Source: a virus. Taken from it: 64,000 bases of DNA. This document shows positions 46,656-57,854 of this stretch, piece after piece (within the stretch, counting starts at the first letter, position 1; each line of letters opens with the position of its first letter). The stretch lies in IMG/VR virus record IMGVR_UViG_3300027747_002969, positions 20,334-84,333 of that record, one strand, 5' to 3'. The notes under the pieces were generated by a model. The model saw only the letters and a program-made list of their open reading frames with translations, made no database searches and was not told the origin of the DNA. A program made the translations under genes and the position numbers.

Positions 46656-49600
46656 TTATTTAGTTTCTGCAGAGTGTTCTAAAAGAAATATTCCCAACGA
46701 CGAGTCGCTATATTGCAAACCATTTGGTGTTGCTACCCAAGAATAGCCTCCGGGTATTTCAACCTGTTGTCCTGCATCTATAACATTTGCTGGCACAGCA
46801 TGACTGAGCTTAGTTTTGTAGGAGATTTGATTTAGACAGGCTATTCGTATGTTTTTGATTCCGATGCCGGGTGCAGCAGAAATAAATCGCACATAGTACC
46901 CTGCTGGGTATCCAGTTGGGTTGGTAACAAATTGATAATCAATGCTTTCAATTTGCATTTGACCGTTGACAAATACAGTGGTAGAGATTGCTTGACTGGC
47001 AGACTCGCTGGCAAATACAGTGTTGATTCCATTGCCGTTGTAGTAGAACGTGTTGTAGACTGTTTGAGGCAATCCCGAAGTACCTAACCTATTGCGAGCA
47101 ATACCAGCCAAAAATGCTCTATTTGGATAAACAGCCGTTGGCGCAGGTTGCACCTGCATGAAACTTATCAATTCATTATTGATATATATCAAACCAGGTA
47201 TACCAATATTTGGCAGTGTCAATACAGACACATCTGCCACTTCAATAGTGCTACTGTAGGTATAGACATTGCTTAGAATATAAGTCATGCGTGTGTTATC
47301 TAGTGCTGTGGACAAAGTTGCATCCCAGCCTGTAGTGGTTCGCCATGAAATAGCAGGGGCCTGTGGTCTTCCTGTCATATAGTTTATGTTTATTGGTGGC
47401 AGATAATCCCAACCTTCATCAGGTTGTTGTGAAACTGCCCAGCCGCCGTTGGCCCAACCTGCATCAGGTTGTTGTAAAATTATATTCAGCATTTTAGGCG
47501 TTGGCACGGCCCATACATAATTGTCCCAACCGCTATTGCCCCAACCACTGCTGGCGGCAGTGGTGGACAGTGTATAGTCTTGTTGTGGTACCTGTAAAAC
47601 TTTGTTGTACCAAACCTGTATGGTATTTGGATCCTCTGGATAGGCTGTCAACGTATAGGTCCCTGTCTCAACGGCGGTAAATTCATCCGTATGGAATTGG
47701 TAATCAATGTCCTGAGTATAGGTGGTGATAATTACCGTATCATCAACTTGAATTGATCCTGCTGCAAAAGTAATGCTGGTGCCTGCAATAGTATAATGTG
47801 TGCTGGGATTCACGCATACCAACACTATTGTGGCGAGATTAATTGGTGCAGCAGCAAATATCAAAACATTATTCTGTATAGTGTAATCAACTCCAATGAC
47901 CTGAAGAGCACTGTCTATGTATACAGTTGTTGTTACCGCGTTGGTAAGATCTACTGTGATGTTAAAGTGAGTTTGATATTGGTTACCAGACCATTCCTGC
48001 AGTAACGGAGGTGTCAGCAACAAACCGTTGCGCCTTACCATAGTTGATATGTAATTGGGCTGTGTGCTAGATGCCTGTGTAATAGTATATGTCAACTCTG
48101 ACGAGTTGTTTATGGTTAGCAGTGTTTCTTGTACTACCGAGAACTGTGAAGTGGTAAAAGATGCCAAAGTTACAGTACTGCCATAGTCTGGTGCTGAGGA
48201 TAGATAAACACCGGTTGAAGTGTAACCTGCTATTGGGGTGAGAATTCCGTCGATATTCAGCATCACACCTGGTTGGAAATTGTCACTGGTCCCTGGCACT
48301 GGGTAGTTTTTGTTTACTCCATCTCCTGTAAAATGGTACATTTGGAAATCATCTGTGAAACTCACAATAAAGTTTGCACCATTACCATGACCACCTGTAG
48401 CGGCTATCGGTTGTGGTGGTAGTTGCGGATATAGACCTAGATCCAAAACGTTGGTAGCAACTACACTGTTGTGGACTCCCACATTGGTCACTGTAAGTTG
48501 CGCAGGGCGCACAGACGTCCCTGGTTGAAAAGGTATCCCCGCAGACAGTGTCAGGGTATCACCTACTACATATCCATTACCACCAGAAACCACATAGGCT
48601 GCTGCTATGCCTCTGCTGGCTCCGCCAAATCCTATGGCAGTTATATACAGCATTTGATCAGGCGGTGGTGTATTAATAAACACCAATTTGCGTGTATTAT
48701 AGTTTACAACAACATCACCGCCTGTTCCAACGGTCAGCGCCGAGCCATTAAGATATGCCATAACAGCCTGATCGCTTTGAGGTGTTACCAAAAGATCATA
48801 TTGCGATGTTGTTCCATCTGTAACATAGGCACGAGCACTTACCAGCGGTCTTCCGCCGTTCTGCCTAATGTAGGTATCCATTATTAGACAATCTCTAGGC
48901 AGCATTGGGTACAATTCTTCTGGGTGATTGTCATCTACATAAGGCTGAACAAACTCGTAGCCATCATAGATACTGTCACTGGGATTGGTAGCTGCAGATT
49001 CAAATGTGGTGCCTATATAGAGTATAAAGACATTTGGTGTTGCACTACTAGCTGGTGGTGTAGTGAATTGTATCCAAGCACAGGACCAATCAACACCTAT
49101 CATTGCATTGGTGCCAAAACCTGGATAGGCCGGTGGGTATTGTGTTTTGTATGGTCCAGGCTGAACAGTGGTATAAGAACCTTTACCCAGTATGTTTACA
49201 GCAGTAATGCTGCCATGACTTACTTCTGTTACCTGCAGACGAACTGGTACTATGCCAGACCCTGCCAGCACATTTATTTGATCTCCAATACTATAACCAG
49301 TGCCGCCATCAAAAACATAGGCATTTATTGCATATGTTGGTACAAACCAGTCAACACCATACAACCTCAGTCCCCCGTCACTCCATACCACTAGGCTGTT
49401 GGGGTTTTGTGCGCCACGTTTTAGTGGGAATGTAACGGTTTGGCCGTCACCTACAGCGGTATCATAATCTGGTATCTGTCCGCCTTGTATGATTTGGTCA
49501 AGATATGCATCTACCACAGCTCGGTCAGCATCCCAACCCAATAGTCCTCCCCATGGGCCTGCGCTCCATCCTGGTTCGGCTGAGAACCCAAGATTGCCTA

Positions 49601-52600
49601 TGGTTTGTCCGCGATAAACTACACCCTGCATGAGATCAGATATTACATTGGGAATCATACCGGGAGTTGGTGCATAGTTGTCTTCTATACGAGTCAGTGC
49701 TCCAAAGTTTTGGCCAGCATTTTCATTTGACCAACCAAATATTGACCAAGTGCTGCCCCAACCCAGCAACAGTGCCGGATTACTGATCCTATCAAAAACC
49801 ATCTTGGTGGTCAATTGTCTTACAAGATTTGGATCAATATACTGTTGTAGTGTCACCGATGTGGCTGCATGGTAATTTTCGTACCATGCACTATATGTAT
49901 TGCGGTATTCAATTCCTTCAAGATTTGTTGTATTGACCGTGATATTTGATGGGTTTACTGCGTTTGAGGGAGTATTGGTAGTGAGATAGGCAAACGGTAC
50001 ATCAAAATCCACCACAGAGGCGTTGGCCGGATCTAGTGCCGAATACCCATTGGTATAGTCCTGTATATTGGCATGATAGGGTTTGGTTTCGTTGATGAAT
50101 GCCAATATGCTGTTGGTGTTGTTTACAGCCAATAGTGGCGGTTGACCTAGAGTTTGGTTGAAACCGTTGAACACTATGTTGCTGGTCTTGAAAATCCAAT
50201 CTGCCTGTAGCTGTTCGGCAACTACAAAATTGGTCATGGCAAAGAACAAGGAATTAAGTTCAATGCTGTTTGGTCCTGGGAAGATGGCCAAATATATACC
50301 ATCTATTATATTGGCAAACTCAATGGCAGCATTGTCATCGAATACTGGCAATGGATTGAAAATACTGCTGGTACCAGCAGCATCAAATGGCGATCCGTCA
50401 AATCCACCAGAAGTTTCAGCCCATTGATACACACTTGGCAGCACCTGCATGGTGCCATTTTGTTGACATACCAAAGACCACGCGCTGTTTGAATATGCCC
50501 ACCATTGGTAATTACCATCACCACCGTTGACCACCTCTACAAGTTGACCCTGAGTGGGGTTGGCTATGGCATATAAATCTGCAATCGTTTCAACGCTGGT
50601 GTTTGGTGGTGTTTCTGCACTGTAGCCTGTTGCATACCAATTGACATATTGCCAATAATTGGCTGTGTTATAGGATTGTATGCGTGTCAAAGACCAATAT
50701 TGTTGACTGTTGTTAGTATATTGCCATATGGACCATTTGTTATCAGTGCTGCTGTTGGCATCACACAGTATCAATTGACCGGGCAATATTGCTCCAATCA
50801 GACCGTCGCGTTGTGTTAGGTCAGCCACTTGATAATCCCAGACAGTAACGGTCTCTGTAGCCGTAGTTGTCACAGAAGTATCAGCAAGTTCAATGACTTC
50901 GCCACCAGGTACCATGCTGACACTAAAGGTAGTTTGACTGGTGATTGCCAAAACATAGTAGGTTGTGCCACCGATTAACCCGCCAATGCTGCTGTTGAAT
51001 ACCACCGGCTGTGCAGGTATCATACCCAGGGTTGATGTTACCACAACACGATTAGCTGCAGTACCTGTTACTGACAGCAAGATATTGCTAAATTGAGTTG
51101 GTATTGGTTCAGCAGCGTCAAAGTAATTTAACCAGCTTGCTATACCAGCGTCATATACCAATGGAGTATTGCTAGATGCTGCTAGATTATTAAAGGTACT
51201 GACAAATAATTCACTGGCTGACACTCTGTTGACAAACCATGTTTGTCTAGGACGTATAAAGGTACCGTATCTGTTGTAGGCATTGAGATGGTAATCTGGG
51301 ACATCGTTGCCCATTCCATCGAAGGTTACCAAACTGGCTTTGAGCCTTGACCATACAGTGGTATTGATAGGACTGTTTGGATCTCCCTGTCTGATCAACT
51401 CCCACTCGCTGTAGATGTTGGCATTATTGGCTTTGGAAGTGTAGTTAATGCGCTGCGCCACTTGCAGGCCATTTAACAGATTCTGTACATTTCCAAGGAT
51501 GATGCTGTTTTGGCTTATAGCAGCATACCATGGCACACCGGTTTGGCTAGGTCTTTGTATAAGAGTTGCAATAGCAGAGGTGCTTAAACGTCTGTTAATA
51601 CCAGATGGGGGGAGGCCGCTGTTGCCAACCCAGAAATAATAATAGGTTGTTGGTTGATTTTGATTATTATACTGTTGTAGTTGAACCCAATTGTAAGGTT
51701 CTTTTACTGTGCCAGACGGAATTACCATTGATCCATTGACCATAATGGCTGTGCCAGCAGCAACTGATGTGGCCCAGTCAGTTGGGGATACACTGCTTTG
51801 TATCCATTCATACACCACAACAGCAGTGCCCGGTGCTATTTGCCCCCAGGTGCGTAGTCTATATGAATCGTCGCCCTGTTCATAATCTAAATATCTAACC
51901 TGTGCAACATCCCACCAGGTTTGTCCTATCTGTGCGCTGCTCCATGCAAGGCTGGGATTTACCAAATATCCGGCGGTGTCTCCACTATTGTAGGTAGCTG
52001 GGTCTACATCTGTGATAAAGGTAAGTTCCTGCTGTGCCTGGCCTGGTATCTTGCCCTTTACTGGATCCCAGTATTCAAGACTGGCAAGATTTTTGCCAGT
52101 CTTGATGTTGTAGATGGCGCTGGATTGCAGCAGGTTTGGGTCAACCTGCAGCGGTTGTTGTCTATATGGTACAAATTGGCTGCGTACATAATGATATACT
52201 GTCCATGCATTTGGTATGATACCGCCTTGGTCGACATAGACTAGATTGCCTTCTTGATACCCGCCAGGTGGGGCACTGGTATCTCGATCAAAAATGTTGG
52301 CAAATCTCATTGGTCGATATACCCAGATAGTGCCGCCTGAACCTGCAGTGAATGTGCTGATTTGTATATTGAATGTAGTTGGTGTAACTGATCCAATCAC
52401 ATAAGTGTTGTTGATTGCCGGCGTACCTGCTACGCCAAATACCACACAAAGGTCCCCGTTGAGCAATCCGTGTGGACCAGATGTTACTATAGTAGTCGGA
52501 GTACCAAAACTCGTGCTGGGTATAGTGTAGGACGGTTGACTTGCAGCAGGAGACAAAATCCATACCATCCAAGATCCGTTGTCAGTGATAAATTGCCAAA

Positions 52601-55600
52601 CTGTATCATAGAAGTTCAAAGGCCTATTAGTGTACAGCACACTAGAATAGAGACCTTTTAGTTCGCTGGTGTTGGCAACATACCAGTTTGTTTCACCTAA
52701 CTGAGCATAGCCAGCAGTTGGAATGTCAGTAGCTGGATCTGACGCATATGAATTGCGTAGACCAAAAATCTTTGTGGTATAGGTGGCCGGCGGCGTGATC
52801 AATAATGGATCATTTGGTACTATATCAAACACATTGTCATTGGGATTATTACTAGTGCTGCTGAAAAATCTGATCCACTGAGGATCATAGTTGATATATG
52901 ACTGAGGCAAGATGTATTCGATGTCCACATTGAACGCTGTGGCCCCGTAGGTTCCAACACGTATCATCCATTCGTCGAAATAATTAAATGTACTGCCGGT
53001 TGGAATAATCGATGAACTGCGCAACAGGGCATTGATGCTGGACAATGTACCTTTTTGCCTGATGAAACCTTGATAGAATTGGAATTCTACCGATTCGTCT
53101 AGAAGGAGATTTTGCAGATAAGCCCGTGGTTGATAACCTATTGTGTGCTTGGATATATTGGCTATGGCTTGGTTATCGATGGACCCCAGCGTGCTGCTGG
53201 ATGTAATGGTATTGACACCGCCATAGGTGATTTTTGAATAGTTCTTTGGTTCATCGATGTTGAAGTACTTGGTAAAATCGCTGGCAGTTTTGTCAAAGTT
53301 GTTGGTCATGGTCCAGGTATTTGAAGAAACTGTCTGCCCGTTGACCGTGGTATTGTTCTGTATTACAACATAACCTGGAGCATTTATGGTACCATTCCAG
53401 CCATTGGCTCGATAGGTATAGAGTTTGATGCGCTGTTGTTGTAGATTGTAAAGAGGTTCGTAAATTACATCACCAAATGCTGTAAGATTGTCAAAAAACA
53501 CAGCATGTTCTATGGTTGTGGTGAACAACCTCATGCCGTAGATGCCCTGCGTGTTGTTTGGCTGAACGGTCATTACACCTTCGTTGCGTAGCACATCGAG
53601 ATGCTGTGATTGTATTGGCTGTCCTGCCCTATCTACTACAGGATAGGTCCCACTGATAATACCATTCACATAGTTTATCATACCAACTGGTGTGGTAAAC
53701 TGAGTTGATGCTGCACTGGGACTCAGTGCAATCAGTGTGCCGTTGGCCCATGATCCTTGTGCCCAAAGTAGATATTCTTTAGCACTTTGGCTCCAGTTCA
53801 ACACTGCTCCCGCATTGCTACTATAGGTTTCAAATAACCAACCCTGTGATGTCAGCCAGCGACCGTAACTGATCAAAAAGTCATATACCTGTTGATATGA
53901 TGTCAATACTGTATTATACAGCACGATTTTAATGCTGTTGGTTAGGCCTGTTTGATATTCTGTAACTTGTTGATTGCCTATGGCAATGTTGATCTTGGAT
54001 CCAGATGTATTGGACGGTATTATGGTAAAAAATTGTTCGATTGCATCATAACCATATATCTTCCAACCACCAACTACCTGTTGCACTATAACTCCGCTGT
54101 AGTAATAATTTCCAGTGCTGGTGCTGCGATAGAGATAGGTGCTGATGTTTTCATTTGGTATGATTTGGCTGTTGTAGCCTATTTGGCCAAAACTGTCAAC
54201 AACTCCGCGTAAATTAGTAGTGTTGATATAGCCGGCCATGCGATGTGCCAATTTTACGTTGCCACCCCTTATGACACTGCCGATAAAGTTGGTCACAGAT
54301 AGTCCTTGACTCACAACATATTCAGTAATCCAAACTTGAAAACCTGCACTGGCAAAATAGGCAAGATTGGTTTCATCGGGAACGTAGACCCCAGTTACTA
54401 ATGTGTTAGGAGTTTCTCTATTGATATAGAATTGATCACTTGCGCGTCTTGTATTGGTATCTATGTAGATCCATTGGCTTTCGTTAGTGGCTGGATAAAT
54501 CTCTTGGGTACGGAGGCTGTCCCAGGTATATTCAACAAATGCCGCAGGCTTCATAAGGTATCCCGTAACGGACTCTACAAATGGATAGTATTGAGAATGT
54601 ATCCAAGCACTTTCTACAGGCCCCCCATCGCCAAAAATCCAAGGTGCTTGGGCAGCAGTGGCAGTTGGCAGATAAGCTGCGCAGCCGGACAGTACTGGGG
54701 GCAAGAGATTACCTTGTGCATCCACTGGTATGCAGGACATCAGTCCGGGTCTTGCCCAAACAGAATAAGTGCCTGCGCGCTGACCCTGCCGTATGATTCC
54801 AGATGCAAGATCTTGCCACAGTGCAGTATTACCACTGGTGTAGGGGGCCGCGCCATACTGTTCTGTCCACCACAAAGGCTCCTGACTGAAACCCAGCATT
54901 TCCCAGGGGCAAATATGTGGTCGATCAGTGTCGTAGAACCAACGATAAATGCCCTGCCATCCACCTGGTATGCTGTTGCCCTGCTGATCAGTAACAGTGC
55001 TATAATTGAAACTAAATGGATCGCTGGGATTGTAACCGGTATTTGATTGATAATCTATCTGATTGTTGATCACCCATTTGTCAAATGCTCCGCGCTGTAG
55101 CTGTATATATTCAGCAGCAGTATAGTCTGTAGTTCTCCAACGACCCGGAGCATAGGTGGTTATATCAAACACCAAAGTTGCCTCTGGATTGCTGTAGGCT
55201 GGTGGTAGATTGTTGAACATGTTGAGTTCAAACTGAAGCCAGGCGGCTGCTACAGGATTGGTCAACTGTTCTGGATTGGTAGTCATGCTTTGATTGTGTA
55301 GAATCGTACCAAGAGGCACACCTTGGTTGTCTACCATCACGATTCGTGCACCGTCGTGCGTTTGTATTGTCAACTGAGGAGTTAGGTAACTGGTATCAAA
55401 GTATACCATAGGGGTAAAGGCAGAAGTGATGCCCAGTCGTGTAGCAGTAGCTGGTATATACAGTGGATTAGTGGCCTGTATCAGACCATACGCGCCAGGA
55501 GGTCCGCCGTACCCTGTGTTGGCCCAAGGAGATGCAGGAGTTTTGCCTATGTTGATTTGATTCAGTGCTGTGGTTATCCACAGAGCTGTGTTGTAGGGGT

Positions 55601-57854
55601 TGCACACGTTGGGGTCACTACTGGCAGTATATCCCTGCTGTGCTGCAACATTGAACAGTGCTCTCAGGAATCTATTATAGAATCGAGTATAACTATTTTC
55701 GGCATATTGCATAGCCTGTACTGGATCAGTAGGCGCTGTGGTTAAATTGATATTGTTCAGCGGTACACTGTTCAGTAGGTTTAATTTGATCATCGGAGCA
55801 CGATGCTGTAGGATACTAAGTCCAAGGCCTCGTTGCTGTGCTGTGTCCCGGTAATTGTTCTTGCCCAATGCTGGACCTACTATACCGGTTTGATTTTCTA
55901 TTATTTCTTGGAACTGTTGCAGAAACTGGCTACGTGCTACACTGGTGATCGGTAGATTGTTGGGATTGGCACTGATATTGAGTGGGATTTGGTAGTAACC
56001 TGTTATATTTACAGGTGCAACTGGATTCCAAGATGCTATTTCAACGATGCTGCCTGCCACTGCAGGCACTGTCAAGGTGACAACGTTGTTGCTTACAGTG
56101 TAATCAACTCCATTAACCAGCAATTTATCATTTTGATTGACATTTATACGGACAAAAATTGTTGGCAATGTATTGTCAGATTGTGCTGCTGGAGCTTGGT
56201 CTATAACAAAGACAGTGGTGTCTGTTGTTAGATCAAATTGATTGATGATATATTGCCGACTCAATTGCGGCGCGGTATACCACGAATCTATATATGTTGA
56301 TCCAATCTGGGCAAAAAGATAACCATTATAATTGATTCTAGTGGAATTACTGACATAGGTGACAGTGTCAGTGGTTAGATTGTTGTCGAATACCCAGTCT
56401 CCAAATTGATCCAGTTGGACAGATTGCCCAAGATACGGGTCTATTGGTTGAGTTGGATCAATTGCATATGAAAAGACCTGACTGCCCATGAAACTGCTGC
56501 TTGGGTACACACTGGGGTCGCTCATGCTGTTGCCGTCAATATCATACAATTGAAACAATGGCGGAGTTAATCCAATCAATTGCTGACAATTCGTCGTCCA
56601 TACGCCGTTGTTGTAATAAATGTTTTGTCCCTGCAGTAACCCAAACTGTACAGTTGCTCGGTCACCCTGAGTTGGTTGGCCATCTGATGAATGACAACCG
56701 CTGGTATCTACTGTTAATTGTATTGCACCGTTGGCCTGTCCACTTACAATGAAAATTTTACCCGCAGCCTCTGGACTGTTGTCAGCAAGACTCAGTATCC
56801 TCATGCCGTCTTGCAGAGGGACACCATTTATTGTCCAATAAGGTTGGCCTACTATGTTTTTTAAAATACTTGTGTTAACAGTATCAACAATTGTAATAAT
56901 ACCACGATTGTTAGTGCCATAGTTCCATAGTTGAGTATCAACATCAAACTGAATGATAGGGCGTGCAGCTTGATTATTAGAAATGTTGCTGACTAAAGTT
57001 TTTGATATATTGATAATATCGATATGAAACCACCGGTTTTGGCTACTCCACTGGTTACCGTCACTGCTGCCTCTGGCTATTGTGACATACAGTGTGGTTG
57101 GGTCTGTAACACCACTCCATCCATAGAGATCCCAACCTCCAAGGTCCCAGTTTGTATATGCAATGTCACTGAAATTAATCAACTGTATACTGCGACCTAC
57201 TCCTCCTATGATCAACTCTTGGTCGTTCAACAACAGAGTTTGGTCCGCCTTTGGTATGATTTTTAAACCTGTTGTAAAAACCAAAGGTGCTGAAGCCGTA
57301 AATGTGGCAGTGGTATTGTTTGATGAGTATATCACACTGCCAACATAAGAATAGGCAGTTTGTCCGGCTGCTGTATTGACTAGATCGGTAGTGTTGAGAA
57401 GGATAATAGCATCTGGACCGTTTGGTAACCAAAAATAATTGGTATAGTTTGTAAACATGTCAAGATCAATAGGCGGACTCCATGAATAATATTCTTGGGC
57501 GAATAGCCGATCATGGTTGTTGACCAATGCACCTTGAAACGCCAGTTGACCTATGAGATCTTCATAGAACATGGCATTGGTCAACTCGGGATTGTTGTAG
57601 GGACTGCTGACCACAGTGGGATCTAACTGATAATTCTGGCGATTGGCATCGGGTTCTGGTATATAGAAATCAGTGAGTGGATTATACCAAGGCGGTATAT
57701 GCCCAACATATCCGTCTAGAAATTCCACACTGGCTGGTTGGAACAGATGGTTTACCGTGGCATTGAATACTTTTTTCAGTGCATCTGTCTGTAGATATTC
57801 AGGCAGCAGTTCAATTGGATAGCGCTGCAGGTAAGTGGTGTTGATGTTAGCCAT
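46656..57854 (-). CDS. Giant virion structural protein (3732 residues)
   Basis: 11.2-kb single reading frame, overlapping the gp6-like gene by 8 nt. The N-terminus (YPIELLPEYLQTD, FYEDLIGQLAFQGALVNNHD, YFWLPNGPDA) matches, as I recall, large structural proteins of T4-like marine phages encoded after gp6. The body is built from many beta modules. One recurs as 'VFVNG...DYT...NVVTL' (for example DKLLVNGVDYTVSNNVVTL near 600), and others are GGTGYSIGDQI and GGNGYVVGDTL near 2890-3100. Near the C-terminus there are Trp/Gly repeats such as GWGNSGWDNYVW and GWANGGWAV. Its position suggests a baseplate/adhesin protein, perhaps covering gp7-like functions. It is far longer than T4 gp7 (1032). Confidence 0.75.
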   Translation of the reverse strand: MANINTTYLQRYPIELLPEYLQTDALKKVFNATVNHLFQPASVEFLDGYVGHIPPWYNPLTDFYIPEPDANRQNYQLDPTVVSSPYNNPELTNAMFYEDLIGQLAFQGALVNNHDRLFAQEYYSWSPPIDLDMFTNYTNYFWLPNGPDAIILLNTTDLVNTAAGQTAYSYVGSVIYSSNNTTATFTASAPLVFTTGLKIIPKADQTLLLNDQELIIGGVGRSIQLINFSDIAYTNWDLGGWDLYGWSGVTDPTTLYVTIARGSSDGNQWSSQNRWFHIDIINISKTLVSNISNNQAARPIIQFDVDTQLWNYGTNNRGIITIVDTVNTSILKNIVGQPYWTINGVPLQDGMRILSLADNSPEAAGKIFIVSGQANGAIQLTVDTSGCHSSDGQPTQGDRATVQFGLLQGQNIYYNNGVWTTNCQQLIGLTPPLFQLYDIDGNSMSDPSVYPSSSFMGSQVFSYAIDPTQPIDPYLGQSVQLDQFGDWVFDNNLTTDTVTYVSNSTRINYNGYLFAQIGSTYIDSWYTAPQLSRQYIINQFDLTTDTTVFVIDQAPAAQSDNTLPTIFVRINVNQNDKLLVNGVDYTVSNNVVTLTVPAVAGSIVEIASWNPVAPVNITGYYQIPLNISANPNNLPITSVARSQFLQQFQEIIENQTGIVGPALGKNNYRDTAQQRGLGLSILQHRAPMIKLNLLNSVPLNNINLTTAPTDPVQAMQYAENSYTRFYNRFLRALFNVAAQQGYTASSDPNVCNPYNTALWITTALNQINIGKTPASPWANTGYGGPPGAYGLIQATNPLYIPATATRLGITSAFTPMVYFDTSYLTPQLTIQTHDGARIVMVDNQGVPLGTILHNQSMTTNPEQLTNPVAAAWLQFELNMFNNLPPAYSNPEATLVFDITTYAPGRWRTTDYTAAEYIQLQRGAFDKWVINNQIDYQSNTGYNPSDPFSFNYSTVTDQQGNSIPGGWQGIYRWFYDTDRPHICPWEMLGFSQEPLWWTEQYGAAPYTSGNTALWQDLASGIIRQGQRAGTYSVWARPGLMSCIPVDAQGNLLPPVLSGCAAYLPTATAAQAPWIFGDGGPVESAWIHSQYYPFVESVTGYLMKPAAFVEYTWDSLRTQEIYPATNESQWIYIDTNTRRASDQFYINRETPNTLVTGVYVPDETNLAYFASAGFQVWITEYVVSQGLSVTNFIGSVIRGGNVKLAHRMAGYINTTNLRGVVDSFGQIGYNSQIIPNENISTYLYRSTSTGNYYYSGVIVQQVVGGWKIYGYDAIEQFFTIIPSNTSGSKINIAIGNQQVTEYQTGLTNSIKIVLYNTVLTSYQQVYDFLISYGRWLTSQGWLFETYSSNAGAVLNWSQSAKEYLLWAQGSWANGTLIALSPSAASTQFTTPVGMINYVNGIISGTYPVVDRAGQPIQSQHLDVLRNEGVMTVQPNNTQGIYGMRLFTTTIEHAVFFDNLTAFGDVIYEPLYNLQQQRIKLYTYRANGWNGTINAPGYVVIQNNTTVNGQTVSSNTWTMTNNFDKTASDFTKYFNIDEPKNYSKITYGGVNTITSSSTLGSIDNQAIANISKHTIGYQPRAYLQNLLLDESVEFQFYQGFIRQKGTLSSINALLRSSSIIPTGSTFNYFDEWMIRVGTYGATAFNVDIEYILPQSYINYDPQWIRFFSSTSNNPNDNVFDIVPNDPLLITPPATYTTKIFGLRNSYASDPATDIPTAGYAQLGETNWYVANTSELKGLYSSVLYTNRPLNFYDTVWQFITDNGSWMVWILSPAASQPSYTIPSTSFGTPTTIVTSGPHGLLNGDLCVVFGVAGTPAINNTYVIGSVTPTTFNIQISTFTAGSGGTIWVYRPMRFANIFDRDTSAPPGGYQEGNLVYVDQGGIIPNAWTVYHYVRSQFVPYRQQPLQVDPNLLQSSAIYNIKTGKNLASLEYWDPVKGKIPGQAQQELTFITDVDPATYNSGDTAGYLVNPSLAWSSAQIGQTWWDVAQVRYLDYEQGDDSYRLRTWGQIAPGTAVVVYEWIQSSVSPTDWATSVAAGTAIMVNGSMVIPSGTVKEPYNWVQLQQYNNQNQPTTYYYFWVGNSGLPPSGINRRLSTSAIATLIQRPSQTGVPWYAAISQNSIILGNVQNLLNGLQVAQRINYTSKANNANIYSEWELIRQGDPNSPINTTVWSRLKASLVTFDGMGNDVPDYHLNAYNRYGTFIRPRQTWFVNRVSASELFVSTFNNLAASSNTPLVYDAGIASWLNYFDAAEPIPTQFSNILLSVTGTAANRVVVTSTLGMIPAQPVVFNSSIGGLIGGTTYYVLAITSQTTFSVSMVPGGEVIELADTSVTTTATETVTVWDYQVADLTQRDGLIGAILPGQLILCDANSSTDNKWSIWQYTNNSQQYWSLTRIQSYNTANYWQYVNWYATGYSAETPPNTSVETIADLYAIANPTQGQLVEVVNGGDGNYQWWAYSNSAWSLVCQQNGTMQVLPSVYQWAETSGGFDGSPFDAAGTSSIFNPLPVFDDNAAIEFANIIDGIYLAIFPGPNSIELNSLFFAMTNFVVAEQLQADWIFKTSNIVFNGFNQTLGQPPLLAVNNTNSILAFINETKPYHANIQDYTNGYSALDPANASVVDFDVPFAYLTTNTPSNAVNPSNITVNTTNLEGIEYRNTYSAWYENYHAATSVTLQQYIDPNLVRQLTTKMVFDRISNPALLLGWGSTWSIFGWSNENAGQNFGALTRIEDNYAPTPGMIPNVISDLMQGVVYRGQTIGNLGFSAEPGWSAGPWGGLLGWDADRAVVDAYLDQIIQGGQIPDYDTAVGDGQTVTFPLKRGAQNPNSLVVWSDGGLRLYGVDWFVPTYAINAYVFDGGTGYSIGDQINVLAGSGIVPVRLQVTEVSHGSITAVNILGKGSYTTVQPGPYKTQYPPAYPGFGTNAMIGVDWSCAWIQFTTPPASSATPNVFILYIGTTFESAATNPSDSIYDGYEFVQPYVDDNHPEELYPMLPRDCLIMDTYIRQNGGRPLVSARAYVTDGTTSQYDLLVTPQSDQAVMAYLNGSALTVGTGGDVVVNYNTRKLVFINTPPPDQMLYITAIGFGGASRGIAAAYVVSGGNGYVVGDTLTLSAGIPFQPGTSVRPAQLTVTNVGVHNSVVATNVLDLGLYPQLPPQPIAATGGHGNGANFIVSFTDDFQMYHFTGDGVNKNYPVPGTSDNFQPGVMLNIDGILTPIAGYTSTGVYLSSAPDYGSTVTLASFTTSQFSVVQETLLTINNSSELTYTITQASSTQPNYISTMVRRNGLLLTPPLLQEWSGNQYQTHFNITVDLTNAVTTTVYIDSALQVIGVDYTIQNNVLIFAAAPINLATIVLVCVNPSTHYTIAGTSITFAAGSIQVDDTVIITTYTQDIDYQFHTDEFTAVETGTYTLTAYPEDPNTIQVWYNKVLQVPQQDYTLSTTAASSGWGNSGWDNYVWAVPTPKMLNIILQQPDAGWANGGWAVSQQPDEGWDYLPPININYMTGRPQAPAISWRTTTGWDATLSTALDNTRMTYILSNVYTYSSTIEVADVSVLTLPNIGIPGLIYINNELISFMQVQPAPTAVYPNRAFLAGIARNRLGTSGLPQTVYNTFYYNGNGINTVFASESASQAISTTVFVNGQMQIESIDYQFVTNPTGYPAGYYVRFISAAPGIGIKNIRIACLNQISYKTKLSHAVPANVIDAGQQVEIPGGYSWVATPNGLQYSDSSLGIFLLEHSAETK
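46657..46664 (-). promoter_or_regulatory. Late promoter (ACTAAATA), abutting start codon
   Basis: ACTAAATA followed by ACTC and the ATG at 46652; it overlaps the stop codon (46656-46658) of the giant virion gene. Confidence 0.45.

Noticed and set aside
48471-49394. Plus-strand reading frames inside the giant virion gene and gp6
   Set aside because: They are shadows of a long, coherent minus-strand gene and consist of low-complexity Cys/Tyr/Ile-rich translations without start signals.
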